A stretch of DNA of 64,000 bases. It comes from JAZKFT01 sp965246935 (GTDB lineage Bacteria; Bacteroidota; Bacteroidia; Chitinophagales; Chitinophagaceae). Positions 49,732 through 58,393 of the stretch are shown piece after piece. The notes under the pieces are model-generated. The model ran no database searches, was not told where the DNA came from, and was given only the letters and a program-made list of their open reading frames with translations. Made by a program: the position numbers and the translations under genes. The stretch's first letter is position 1, and each line of letters opens with the position of its first letter. Location of the stretch: assembly GCA_965246935.1 (NCBI GenBank), contig CBDFGC010000022.1, positions 1-64,000 on the forward strand. Reading direction: 5' to 3'.

Positions 49732-50061
49732 TTAGGAGTATTCGCCGGATGCGGATAAATCTGATGAATGTAATAGCGCCTTGTCAAGCAGTTCCTGCAT
49801 TTTTTCCAGGTCGGATTCTGTTTTTTGAATTTCCAAAATTTCACTGGCTTTAGCTATGGGTTGAGTAGCATACCAAAGCATTACCATTGCTGTATAATCC
49901 TGCATATCCTTTCCCGGAAAGGTGGTCTTGAATTCCATCACCTTATCATTTATCAGTTTTACCGTTTTACGTAATTGTTCCTCCAGTTCGGCCTCTACCC
50001 GTATGCGATAAGTACGGCCGCTCAGCAATACGGTAGCAGGTATTAGTTTCTCGTTACTCAT
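49732..50061 (-). CDS. zapA: cell division protein ZapA
   Basis: ZapA crosslinks FtsZ filaments at the division ring. The 109-residue protein has the ZapA globular start TVLLSGRTYRIRVEAELEEQLRKTVKLINDKVMEF followed by a coiled coil. Its ATG overlaps the upstream coiled-coil gene by 8 bases. The order pheT - coiled-coil - zapA is known in Bacteroidota. Confidence 0.9.
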   Translation of the reverse strand: MSNEKLIPATVLLSGRTYRIRVEAELEEQLRKTVKLINDKVMEFKTTFPGKDMQDYTAMVMLWYATQPIAKASEILEIQKTESDLEKMQELLDKALLHSSDLSASGEYS

Positions 50062-50335
50062 TCAATAATTGAATTGCTGTGTCAATATCTTTTATATACT
50101 GCTGAATACGTTGTTCCATTTCTTTGCTGGCAGCAACGTCCATTTGGCCGGTATTGTTTTTTAATAATGCAACCTGGCTTTCCAGAAGTTGCACCTTATC
50201 ACCTGCCTCTTTATTAGCAGCCAACTGATCATTTAACTTCAACTGCAATTTCTGGTTCTCCTTCTTCAGTTGCTCAAATTCTTTTACCAGCTTTTGCAAC
50301 TTTTTGTAAATAATATGTGATAAGGATGGTTGCAT
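50054..50335 (-). CDS. small coiled-coil protein paired with ZapA (ZapB-like)
   Basis: The 93-residue protein is one long coiled coil: KKLQKLVKEFEQLKKENQKLQLKLNDQLAANKEAGDKVQLLESQVALLK. It has no membrane segment. Position before zapA, overlap of 8 bases and composition recall ZapB or other FtsZ-ring accessory proteins; the specific family is uncertain. Its start codon lies inside the first copy of an 85-base tandem duplication. Confidence 0.65.
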   Translation of the reverse strand: MQPSLSHIIYKKLQKLVKEFEQLKKENQKLQLKLNDQLAANKEAGDKVQLLESQVALLKNNTGQMDVAASKEMEQRIQQYIKDIDTAIQLLNE

Positions 50336-50502
50336 ATAAAAGTCCGGCAGACGGGAAGTCCGAAAGTCCGGAAGAAGATTGATTAGAAAATTAAATTAAA
50401 ACGAACCATTGTAGTTGCATATAAAAGTCCGGCAGACGGAAAGTCTGAAAGTCCGGAAGAAGATTTATTATAAAATAATATTATAACTAAACGTTGTAGT
50501 TG
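50329..50502. repeat. 85-base tandem duplication of an AAGTCCG word unit ahead of the coiled-coil gene
   Basis: GTTGCATATAAAAGTCCGGC starts at 50329 and again at 50414, and GTTGCAG starts a third time at 50499: exactly 85 bases apart. Each copy holds AAAGTCCG words then an AT-rich half. The first copy contains the coiled-coil gene's ATG (rc of CAT at 50333). Confidence 0.7.
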
Positions 50503-50570
50503 CAGAATTTGATATTTTTTAATTAAAACATGATACACGTTTGGACAATTATTTTCCAAGTAGTTTATCA

Positions 50571-50640
50571 GTCTTCCTATCTTTCAGACTTCCCGACTTT
50601 CTGTCTTACGGACTTTCCGACTTACGGACTTCCGGACTAT
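50571..50640. repeat. right AAGTCCG word arm up to the pheT stop
   Basis: Units CTTACGGA, CTTTCCGA, CTTACGGA, CTTCCGGA repeat in an 8-base period; they are the complement of the words in the tandem units at 50329-50502. The pheT stop codon (TAG, bases 50637-50639) lies at the end of the run. Confidence 0.65.
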
Positions 50641-53057
50641 GCTCTTATCTCTGCCCCGGTCTCTTTTTCGAGACTTGAAATGATCAACCGGATCATTCTT
50701 TCGATCTCTTTTTCTGTCATTGTTTTTTCCTCATCTGCAAACGTAAAATTAACCGCCACAGATTTTTTACCAGCGCCCAGTTTCCCGCTTTCAAACAGGT
50801 CAAACAAGTGAATACCCGACAGCTTTTCAACACCGGCCTTTTGTATGGCCAAATCAATTTTATCGTATGCAACAGCTTTATCCACTACAATGGCCAAATC
50901 TCTTTCTACAGTCGGAAACTTTGAAATTTCCTTGAAAACGATTTGCTTTTGCAAAGCAATTTTCAATAAAATATCCCAATTCAAATCAGCATAAAATACC
51001 GGCTGCCGTATGTCAAATTGCTCCAGCCGCTGCCTGCTGATGCTACTCATGGTACCGGCCCTTTTACCATCCAATAAAATGGTATAAACGTTGGCTGTAT
51101 CTATAGCCTGTTCCAAACTGAATTGTCGTACACCACAAAGCAAGGCCAATTGTTGTGCGGCACCTTTTACATAAAATATGCTCGCCGGTACAGCTTTCTG
51201 TTGCCAGCTATCTATTCCTATAGTGCCCGTCGCATATAAACATACATGCTGTGGCTCATCGTATTTACCTACAGCTTTTTGCGAGTACGTTTTACCGAAT
51301 TCAAAAAACTGCAGGTTGCTGTTTTTACGTTTTACATTATAAGCAACCGATTCAAGACCGGTCTCCAGCATAGAGGGCCGTAACACATCCAGTTCGCTGC
51401 TCAGGCTGTTGATCATCTTTACAGACTGTTGTAATATTTCTTCACTATAATATTTGCTGTTAGTAATAGAGTTGGTAAAAATTTCATGGAAGCCAAGTCC
51501 GGTCAAATAATTAGCAACTTTTTCTTTCCAGGCTTCGGCACCTGTGAGCAAATCATTAGCCGGAGCAAGGGTTATTGTTTGTGGTATTTCTACATGATCG
51601 TAGCCATCTATCCGCATTATTTCCTCTACCAGATCGGCAGCGTGGTTAATATCTGTTTTGCTGAATGGGACCGTCACCCATAGTTCATCATTACTGTCTT
51701 TTATCAATTCAAACCCAAGGCTTTGCAGGATATTTTTTACCGTATCGGGGTGGTAATTTTTACCACTTAGTTTTTTTAAATACTGGTATTTTATCGGGAG
51801 TTCTTTTTTTACGGCTTTCTGCGGGTAGACATCAACAAGATCACCGGTAATTTCACCGCCGGCTATTTCTTTCATTAACAAAGCAGCCCGTTTTAGCACA
51901 TTCACCGTATTGCTAATATCAACGCCTTTTTCAAATCGGGTAGCGGCATCGGTACGTAGCCCGAGCCGTAATGATGTTCGCCGTATACTTACCGGGTTGA
52001 ACCACGCACTTTCTAAAAAAACAGAAGTAGTAAATTCAGTAACGCTGCTGTTTTTTCCACCAAAAACACCTGCTATACACATCGGCGCACCGGCACTGCA
52101 AATCATTATATCTTCTGCACTCAATTTTCTTTCCTTTTCATCCAGCGTTGTAAATATTGTTCCTTTCGGCAGGCATTTTACAATCACTTTATTGCCGGTA
52201 ATAGCAGTTGCATCAAATGCATGTAGCGGTTGCCCGCTTTCGTGCAGGATAAAATTGGTTACATCTACAATATTATTAATAGGCCGCTGGCCAATAGCTT
52301 TTAGCTTATCCTGCAACCACTTAGGGCTTGGCTTTACCTGTACCCCTTTTATTGTAATACCAGCGTATCGTTTACATCCTGCTGTATCTTCAATTACCAC
52401 CTCTATTTTATCAGCACCGGCAGGTTTGTCTGCTTTAAAATTGTTTTGGTAAGGCAGTTTGGGCGTTGCCTTTTTCATGTGCATCGAAAACCAGGCACAT
52501 ACGTCCTTTGCCGTACCAATATGGCTCATGGCATCCATCCGGTTGGGTGTAAGTCCTATTTCATAAATACAATCTGTATAAGGCTTAAAGTAATCAGCCG
52601 CAGCGGTACCAACAGCAGCGTTACTATCCAGTACCATAATACCAGCATGGCTTTCGCCCAGGCCAATTTCGTCTTCGGCGCAAATCATGCCCTGGCTCTG
52701 TACACCCCGGATTTTTGCATCTTTAATAGTAAAAGGTTCACCCTTAGTTGGATAAATAGTGGTACCGGGCACAGCCACCACCACTTTTTGTCCGGTAGCT
52801 ACGTTAGCGGCGCCACAAACAATCTGCAAAACTTCCCTACCTACTGCTACCTTGGTCAGACTAAGTTTATCGGCATCGGGGTGCTTGCCACATTCTGTTA
52901 TTTCCCCAATAATTAGCCCCTTAAGGCTGCCTTTTACAGCTTCGTATTTTTCCAGGCTCTCTACTTCCAGCCCTAGTGACGTTAATATTTTAGACAGCTT
53001 TTCCGGTTCTGTTTTGTCCGGTAAGTACTCGCTTAGCCAATTATAACTGATTGTCAT
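50637..53057 (-). CDS. pheT: phenylalanine-tRNA ligase, beta subunit
   Basis: PheT is the large subunit that binds tRNA(Phe) and edits mischarged tyrosine. From ATG 53057 (MTISYNWLSEYLPDKTEPEKLSKILTSLGLEVE) the product has 806 residues: a tRNA-binding OB domain (LIIGEITECGKHPDADKLSLTKVAVG), B3/B4 editing domain, B5 and a C-terminal FDX-ACB domain (FKEISKFPTVERDLAIVVD). Length is normal. pheS is not adjacent in the window. The frame above ATG 53057 lacks family similarity. Confidence 0.96.
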   Translation of the reverse strand: MTISYNWLSEYLPDKTEPEKLSKILTSLGLEVESLEKYEAVKGSLKGLIIGEITECGKHPDADKLSLTKVAVGREVLQIVCGAANVATGQKVVVAVPGTTIYPTKGEPFTIKDAKIRGVQSQGMICAEDEIGLGESHAGIMVLDSNAAVGTAAADYFKPYTDCIYEIGLTPNRMDAMSHIGTAKDVCAWFSMHMKKATPKLPYQNNFKADKPAGADKIEVVIEDTAGCKRYAGITIKGVQVKPSPKWLQDKLKAIGQRPINNIVDVTNFILHESGQPLHAFDATAITGNKVIVKCLPKGTIFTTLDEKERKLSAEDIMICSAGAPMCIAGVFGGKNSSVTEFTTSVFLESAWFNPVSIRRTSLRLGLRTDAATRFEKGVDISNTVNVLKRAALLMKEIAGGEITGDLVDVYPQKAVKKELPIKYQYLKKLSGKNYHPDTVKNILQSLGFELIKDSNDELWVTVPFSKTDINHAADLVEEIMRIDGYDHVEIPQTITLAPANDLLTGAEAWKEKVANYLTGLGFHEIFTNSITNSKYYSEEILQQSVKMINSLSSELDVLRPSMLETGLESVAYNVKRKNSNLQFFEFGKTYSQKAVGKYDEPQHVCLYATGTIGIDSWQQKAVPASIFYVKGAAQQLALLCGVRQFSLEQAIDTANVYTILLDGKRAGTMSSISRQRLEQFDIRQPVFYADLNWDILLKIALQKQIVFKEISKFPTVERDLAIVVDKAVAYDKIDLAIQKAGVEKLSGIHLFDLFESGKLGAGKKSVAVNFTFADEEKTMTEKEIERMIRLIISSLEKETGAEIRA

Positions 53058-53120
53058 TCCGTAATTTTTGCCCGTGTTTGTGAAGCCGGTAAAAGTATCC
53101 CATTTCACAAAAAAAAGGTG

Positions 53121-53129
53121 CAAAAGTTA
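53121..53129 (-). promoter_or_regulatory. promoter -7-like box TAACTTTTG for pheT
   Basis: The minus strand reads TAACTTTTG, the same one-base-longer form as at gldE, 64 bases before the pheT ATG. Confidence 0.35.
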
Positions 53130-53150
53130 GAAGAACAGGATTTAGGTTAT

Positions 53151-53312
53151 TTGAACCACGTAGACACATAGGGCACATAGAATACAATGCCGTGCAGTTT
53201 AGTATGAAAAAAAGGTACAGGCAATTCAGAATCTGACATTATTGGGTTTAAGAAGTTATGTAAATTGTATTTCTGTATTCCTTATGTGCCCTCTGTGCCT
53301 ATGTGGTTCAAA
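53151..53312. mobile_element. CACATAG word-arm element without cargo
   Basis: TTGAACCACGTAGACACATA and the following GGGCACATAGAATAC on the left (53151-53189) is mirrored on the right (53274-53312: GTATTCCTTATGTGCCCTCT then GTGCCTATGTGGTTCAAA). The 84-base middle has no frame. The arms resemble those around the lipoprotein gene at 24164-24888. Confidence 0.55.
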
Positions 53313-53551
53313 ATGTATTTCAAAGTATTGCAATTTTCTGCCGGAAATAAATAACCCTTTCAGAAACAACCCGCTATATAAACAGACAGCAGAAGAATAA
53401 AAAATGGGGATAAATTTTAATCTCAATTTACTGGTTTGCAGGTTGGATTCCATCTATCTTCGGAACCCTGTTATGTTTTTTTACCTTAAAGCCTGCTTAT
53501 TGTTAAAAGCTGGTTTACAACAAAAACTAACCTTCATAACGGTAATTTTAA

Positions 53552-55180
53552 ATGGAAAAAATAACGACCGGTAAGGATCGGAAAATGACCAGGCGCAAAG
53601 CTGCACCCGATTTCAGCTCCATGGTATATGGTAAAATACCGCCGCAGGCTAAAGACCTGGAAGAAGCCGTGCTGGGTGCCATTATGTTGGAAAAAAGTGC
53701 TTTTGATACCGTTGTGGAAATCCTGAAACCTGAGTGTTTTTATGTAGAAGCCCACCAGTTGATTTTTGAAGCCATGCAGGGACTGCAAACGAAAAGTCTG
53801 CCGATTGATATATTAACGGTGGTGGAAGAACTGCGTTTCCGGGAAAAACTGGATGTGGTAGGTGGGCCCTATTATATTACCAAACTTACAAACGTAGTAG
53901 TAAGCAGTGCCAATATTGAAGCCCATGCCCGTATTGTGCTTCAAAAATTTATTCAACGGGAACTTATCCGTATTAGTGGCGAAACCATTGCCGATGCGTA
54001 TGAGGACAGTACAGATGTGTTCGACCTGCTGGACGAAGCCGAAAGCCGCCTGTTTGAAATTACTAATAACCACCTGAAAAAGAATTTTGACGAATTACCT
54101 ACGGTATTGGCCAAAACCTATAGCCGTATTGAAGAACTCAGAAATAAAAAAGAGGACATCACCGGTTGCCACAGTGGTTTCCCTTCGCTTGACCTGGTAA
54201 CAAACGGCTGGCAGCCAACAGACTTAATAATATTGGCTGCACGCCCGGCAGTAGGTAAAACTGCCTTTGCACTAAACCTTGCCCGTAATTGCGCCATGCA
54301 TCCTGATGTTTCCAAAAGAAGAGGTGTTGGATTTTTTAGTTTGGAAATGGGCGCCAGCCAGTTGGTACAGCGTATTTTAAGTGCGCAAAGCGAAATACCC
54401 ATGGAGAAAATTGCCCGTGGCCGCCTGGAAGATTATGAGATGAAGCAATTATTGACCAAAGGTTTGCAACCCCTGGAAAGCGCCCCTATCTATATTGATG
54501 ATAGTGCTGCGCTTAATGTGTTTGAGTTACGGGCAAAGTGCCGCCGCATGGTAAATAAATATGGAGTTGGCCTGGTGATTATTGACTACCTGCAACTGAT
54601 GAGCGGCAGCAGTGACCGGAACACAAACCGGGAACAGGAAATTAGTAGTATTAGCCGGTCGCTGAAGCAACTGGCGAAGGAATTACAAATCCCGATCATT
54701 GCATTAAGCCAGTTAAGCCGTGCCGTTGAAAGCCGTAAGGAAGGAAACAAGATGCCGCAGTTGAGTGATTTGAGGGAAAGTGGAGCAATTGAGCAGGATG
54801 CAGACATGGTCATGTTCCTCTATCGCCCTGAATACTATGGTGTTACAGAAAATGAGATGGGGGAAAGTAACCGGGGCGAAACCCATGTAAAAATAGCCAA
54901 ACACCGTAATGGCAGCCTGGAAACCATTGTACTGCAGGCCCAGTTACATATACAAAAATTTGTCGACTTGTCAGCCACGCAGCAAACCAGTTACAAAGCT
55001 GCCTTGCCTACAGGTTCCGGAGCCGGTAAGTTCAGGCCGCTGACGCCCGATGAAACCGGTGCCGATGACAATGCCGGTGGCGGTGCCGGGCTGTACATTC
55101 AGCGGGGCAGCAAAATGAATGATGCCAACGAAGATTTTGATACCGGGTTTGCAGAGAATGATGAGGATGCGTTATTTTAA
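53552..55180 (+). CDS. dnaB: replicative DNA helicase DnaB
   Basis: DnaB is the hexameric fork helicase. The 542-residue protein has the N-terminal collar (DLEEAVLGAIMLEKSAFDTVVEIL) and the RecA-like ATPase: Walker A ILAARPAVGKTAFAL, FFSLEMGASQLVQRIL, IIDYLQLMSG (Walker B), and LSQLSRAVESRKEGNKMPQLSDLRESGAIEQDADMVMFL. The C-terminal 40 residues are Gly- and acid-rich. No intein. It begins 240 bases past the empty CACATAG element. Confidence 0.96.
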   Translation: MEKITTGKDRKMTRRKAAPDFSSMVYGKIPPQAKDLEEAVLGAIMLEKSAFDTVVEILKPECFYVEAHQLIFEAMQGLQTKSLPIDILTVVEELRFREKLDVVGGPYYITKLTNVVVSSANIEAHARIVLQKFIQRELIRISGETIADAYEDSTDVFDLLDEAESRLFEITNNHLKKNFDELPTVLAKTYSRIEELRNKKEDITGCHSGFPSLDLVTNGWQPTDLIILAARPAVGKTAFALNLARNCAMHPDVSKRRGVGFFSLEMGASQLVQRILSAQSEIPMEKIARGRLEDYEMKQLLTKGLQPLESAPIYIDDSAALNVFELRAKCRRMVNKYGVGLVIIDYLQLMSGSSDRNTNREQEISSISRSLKQLAKELQIPIIALSQLSRAVESRKEGNKMPQLSDLRESGAIEQDADMVMFLYRPEYYGVTENEMGESNRGETHVKIAKHRNGSLETIVLQAQLHIQKFVDLSATQQTSYKAALPTGSGAGKFRPLTPDETGADDNAGGGAGLYIQRGSKMNDANEDFDTGFAENDEDALF

Positions 55181-55304
55181 ATAAAAGATATAAGTTATGA
55201 GATATGAGTTGCTTCTATTTGTAGATCGTTTATTAAACCTTTGCGTTCAAAAAGTACAGCGTGCCTATCTCTCATAACTCATCTCTTATAACTAATATCT
55301 TTTA
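55181..55304. repeat. inverted heptamer arms (GTTATGA / TCATAAC) between dnaB and rsmE
   Basis: Left run 55181-55212: AAGATAT, AAGTTAT, GAGATAT, GAGTTGC; right run 55266-55304: TCTCTCA, TAACTCA, TCTCTTA, TAACTAA, TATCTTT. The two sides are clearly complementary with a 54-base spacer. The right arm ends six bases before the rsmE GTG. Confidence 0.65.
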
Positions 55305-55309
55305 AGTAC

Positions 55310-56020
55310 GTGGACACGCCTACTTTTTATGCACCACAGTTACAGGAAAGTACAAAGCAGTTAATGCTGGATGAAACAGCCAGCCGACATGCTGTGCAGG
55401 TGTTGCGGATGCAGGAAGGAGAAACGCTGCAACTAACCAATGGCAAAGGCTGGCTGGCCGAAGCAAAAATTACACAGGCTCATAAAAAAGAAACAGAAGT
55501 GACGATTGTTTCCCAAACCTATGTGCCACTATTAGCACCGGCTATTACCATCGCTGTTTCACTGCTAAAAAATGTGGCCCGGCTGGAGTGGCTGCTGGAA
55601 AAAGTAACCGAAATAGGCGTGGCTGAAATTGTTCCCCTTATTTGCCACCGCACAGAACGGCAGGCCTTCCGGCACGACCGCATGAATGGGATTGTGGTAA
55701 GTGCCATGTTGCAAAGCAAACAAGCCTGGCTGCCTTTACTGCACCACCCTACTCCGTTGGAAAAAGTAATAACTACTGCAACTCAACCAAAAAAGCTGGT
55801 GGCGCATTGCATAGAAAAGGCTTTAAAAAAAAGTATTGCTTCGTTTGCATCTGCTGCTGACAGCATTTTACTGATTGGTCCTGAGGGAGATTTTACGCAT
55901 GATGAAATTGAGACAGCTTTGCAGCGAGGCTTTGTACCTGTTTCGTTGGGAGAGACACGTTTACGAACGGAGACTGCAGCGATGGTTGGGGTGGTAGTGT
56001 TGCGGGATGCTTTTATATGA
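55310..56020 (+). CDS. rsmE: 16S rRNA (uracil-1498-N3)-methyltransferase
   Basis: RsmE methylates U1498 of 16S rRNA with SAM. The 236-residue protein has the PUA-like start (RHAVQVLRMQEGETLQLTNGKGWLAEAKI), and the SPOUT knot: LERLLEKVTEIGV-like (here LEWLLEKVTEIGVAEIVPLICHRTE), SILLIGPEGDFTHDEIETAL and VSLGETRLRTETAAMVGVVVL. The start is GTG at 55310; no ATG fits, and a word-repeat arm ends just upstream. Confidence 0.93.
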   Translation: MDTPTFYAPQLQESTKQLMLDETASRHAVQVLRMQEGETLQLTNGKGWLAEAKITQAHKKETEVTIVSQTYVPLLAPAITIAVSLLKNVARLEWLLEKVTEIGVAEIVPLICHRTERQAFRHDRMNGIVVSAMLQSKQAWLPLLHHPTPLEKVITTATQPKKLVAHCIEKALKKSIASFASAADSILLIGPEGDFTHDEIETALQRGFVPVSLGETRLRTETAAMVGVVVLRDAFI

Positions 56021-56202
56021 ACAATGAATTGCCTCCATCTAAATTGTAATTTCAATTGGAAAATGCATAAAATAATAAAAGTTGCCAAACTATATTAGCA
56101 TAACTGCGATACGAAAACCGTTGTGAAGAGTGATGAGAATAAGCAAGTAGAAAACCACTATTTTTAATAATATTGTGCTGCATACAAATAAAACGATATA
56201 GA

Positions 56203-57435
56203 ATGCAAAAGGCAATAGCTCTCTTATTTTTTTTATTTGTTGCAAGGCTATCCTTTAGCCAGAATTCTGACACTAACCCGATACCTGTAAAGTATAACAA
56301 TCATTACTTTATTCCAACAAACGATATTTTAACAGACGCTTTATCTAACAAAAAAATTATCGCTGTTGGAGAAGCAACGCATGGCAGTAGGGAATTCATT
56401 GAAGTTAGGCGAGCAATGTTTTTTTATTTGTTCCGTAACTTGGGGTATAAACATATGCTCCTTGAAATACCTCAAAGTGTCGGTTTAGAGTTAAACGAAT
56501 TTATTAATGGACGCAGAACGTTTACATATATAGATTCGATTTTAAAACCAGCTAAAATTATTTATTCTGAAGATTTCTTTTCGTTATTAAATGAATGTAA
56601 AAAATATAACTTGACACATGAAAATACTGATAAAATTTACATTGGCGGCTTTGACATTGATCAATATTTTGATTTAACTATTAACAGTATTAAAAAATTA
56701 TTGCTGCCTTTTGAAAATAATAATCTTTATGTAATAGACTCTTTGATTAACAGTATTCCCAGCTCGCATGATTTGGCTTTTAAAAACGAGAAAGAATATG
56801 CTAATAAAAATGTACAAAATTCAATATTAAACTTAAGACAGCACTTGTTTTCAATAAAAAAGGGTGTATCAGATACAACTTTCAAAAACCTTGAACTTTG
56901 TTTGAAACAACTATACGATTCATACGAATACTGGAATATAAATTCTAACCAAAAACAAGAATTCCGTGACAAAACAATGGCTGAAAATATTCAAAATATG
57001 ATGAAGTTGCTGAATTTTGAGAAGGTTTTTATTTGGGCTCACAATAATCATGTACGAAACAATGATTATGGAATTATCCGAATTGGCGGGTACTTAAAAA
57101 AAGATGTAGGAGATAAATATTTATCTATTGCGACCGTATTTAAAGAAGGAAGTTATAGAGTTTTTTATAAAGGTAAACTATCCATTATGAATTTGGCAGC
57201 TTCAACGTGCGGAGAACTTGCAGATTATTTCAGTACATTCAATGATGATTATCTATTGTTCCAGTCAAAATATTTGCCACATGAACTATCTAATAAAAAA
57301 GTATATATTCATGACGTAGGAATTTTACAGACATTTGATAGTCCTAAAGCAAATCAATATCGATTAATTGCAAAAAGTGATTTTGACATGTACATATATA
57401 TTAAAGATATTCACAGTTTAATTTTGCCTGAATAG
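56203..57435 (+). CDS. erythromycin-esterase-family protein, secreted
   Basis: From ATG 56203 (MQKAIALLFFLFVARLSFSQ, a signal peptide) the protein has 410 residues. KIIAVGEATHGSREFIEVRRAMFFYL is the defining motif of the EreA/EreB-like family, with the Glu and His of GEATHG at the active site, and VFIWAHNNHVRNNDYG carries the second His. Members hydrolyse macrolide lactones, but most Bacteroidota relatives have no proven drug activity. The gene is strongly AT-rich against its neighbours, which suggests acquisition. Confidence 0.85.
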   Translation: MQKAIALLFFLFVARLSFSQNSDTNPIPVKYNNHYFIPTNDILTDALSNKKIIAVGEATHGSREFIEVRRAMFFYLFRNLGYKHMLLEIPQSVGLELNEFINGRRTFTYIDSILKPAKIIYSEDFFSLLNECKKYNLTHENTDKIYIGGFDIDQYFDLTINSIKKLLLPFENNNLYVIDSLINSIPSSHDLAFKNEKEYANKNVQNSILNLRQHLFSIKKGVSDTTFKNLELCLKQLYDSYEYWNINSNQKQEFRDKTMAENIQNMMKLLNFEKVFIWAHNNHVRNNDYGIIRIGGYLKKDVGDKYLSIATVFKEGSYRVFYKGKLSIMNLAASTCGELADYFSTFNDDYLLFQSKYLPHELSNKKVYIHDVGILQTFDSPKANQYRLIAKSDFDMYIYIKDIHSLILPE

Positions 57436-57652
57436 CGAAATCTATGTACACCATAACTATCATCAATAGCGGAGTTGACAATTGTATACTCCAGCCATTG
57501 ATCAGTCTTTTCTAGTGAGGTTCGGTGCCTGACGAATAAACCCAGACATTTGTGAGTATAATTTTCTTTAGCAAAAAGCCAGGTAGCGGTTGGAGCGGAA
57601 GGATTTAAACTCACCAGGCAGTAACAATACGGATCTTTACTAAAACCCTCAT

Positions 57653-58105
57653 ATGCTCACCATCCTCCGAATGAATTCCGACAACCCGGATTTTATCTAT
57701 CTCGTAAAATACCTCGATGCTGATTTAGCCGTAAGAGATGGAGCTGACCATGCCTTTTATAATCAATTTAATAAAATTGATACAATTAAACATGCAGTTA
57801 TTGCCTATGAAAATGATACTCCAATAGGTTGCGGGGCTATCAAAGAATTTACACCCAATGCGATGGAGGTGAAGCGAATGTACACCTTGCCGGAAGGCAG
57901 AGGAAAGGGGATTGCCACACAAATGTTGAAGGAATTAGAGAAATGGGCAGCCGAACTGGGCTACGAAAACTGCGTGTTGGAAACCGGAAAAAAACAACAT
58001 GAGGCCATTGCCTTGTATGAAAAGAATGAGTACCAACGCATTCCAAATTACGGGCAGTATGCCGGTGTTGAAAACAGCGTTTGTTTCGAAAAAATTTTGA
58101 AATAA
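57653..58105 (+). CDS. GNAT-family N-acetyltransferase
   Basis: The 150-residue protein has the GNAT acetyl-CoA motif VKRMYTLPEGRGKGIATQMLKELEKWAAELGYENCVLETGKKQHEAIALYEKNEYQRIPNYG. The substrate is unknown; short GNATs of this kind acetylate amines on small molecules or protein N-termini. A short hairpin ACTACG/TAGCG lies just past the stop. Confidence 0.85.
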   Translation: MLTILRMNSDNPDFIYLVKYLDADLAVRDGADHAFYNQFNKIDTIKHAVIAYENDTPIGCGAIKEFTPNAMEVKRMYTLPEGRGKGIATQMLKELEKWAAELGYENCVLETGKKQHEAIALYEKNEYQRIPNYGQYAGVENSVCFEKILK

Positions 58106-58192
58106 AAAATGGCTATCACTACGCAGTAGCGATAAAAGCCTTAGCATATAAGTGTTCTAAATTTGTTGAAAGCCTGATTTCATTACGGTTCT

Positions 58193-58305
58193 CTGTAGGA
58201 TACGCCTTATGGCGTGTTCTGAAATGGCAGAAAGGTTGATTTTATGATAAATCGTACGTCCCCGCTGAATGGCCGCACGGCACGGTCCTACAAAAACTAT
58301 AGTAA
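58193..58305. repeat. REP-like palindromic pair, second copy
   Basis: GTAGGATACGCCTTATGGCG and TGTTCTG at the left and GCACGGCACGGTCCTACAAA at the right copy the design of 8427-8530: outward GTAGGA...TCCTAC ends and internal hairpins. The middle differs. The gap otherwise holds no gene. Confidence 0.55.
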
Positions 58306-58393
58306 AAACAGGTTTTCCGGCAAGTTTCAAACACTTATGGGCTGATGCTTTCATATTAGCCGCCACCATTTTTAGTTTGGTTCTGAATACAGT

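Noticed and set aside
57411..57614. 67-codon minus-strand frame in the gap before the GNAT gene
   Set aside because: No start context or family resemblance; overlaps the end of the esterase gene.
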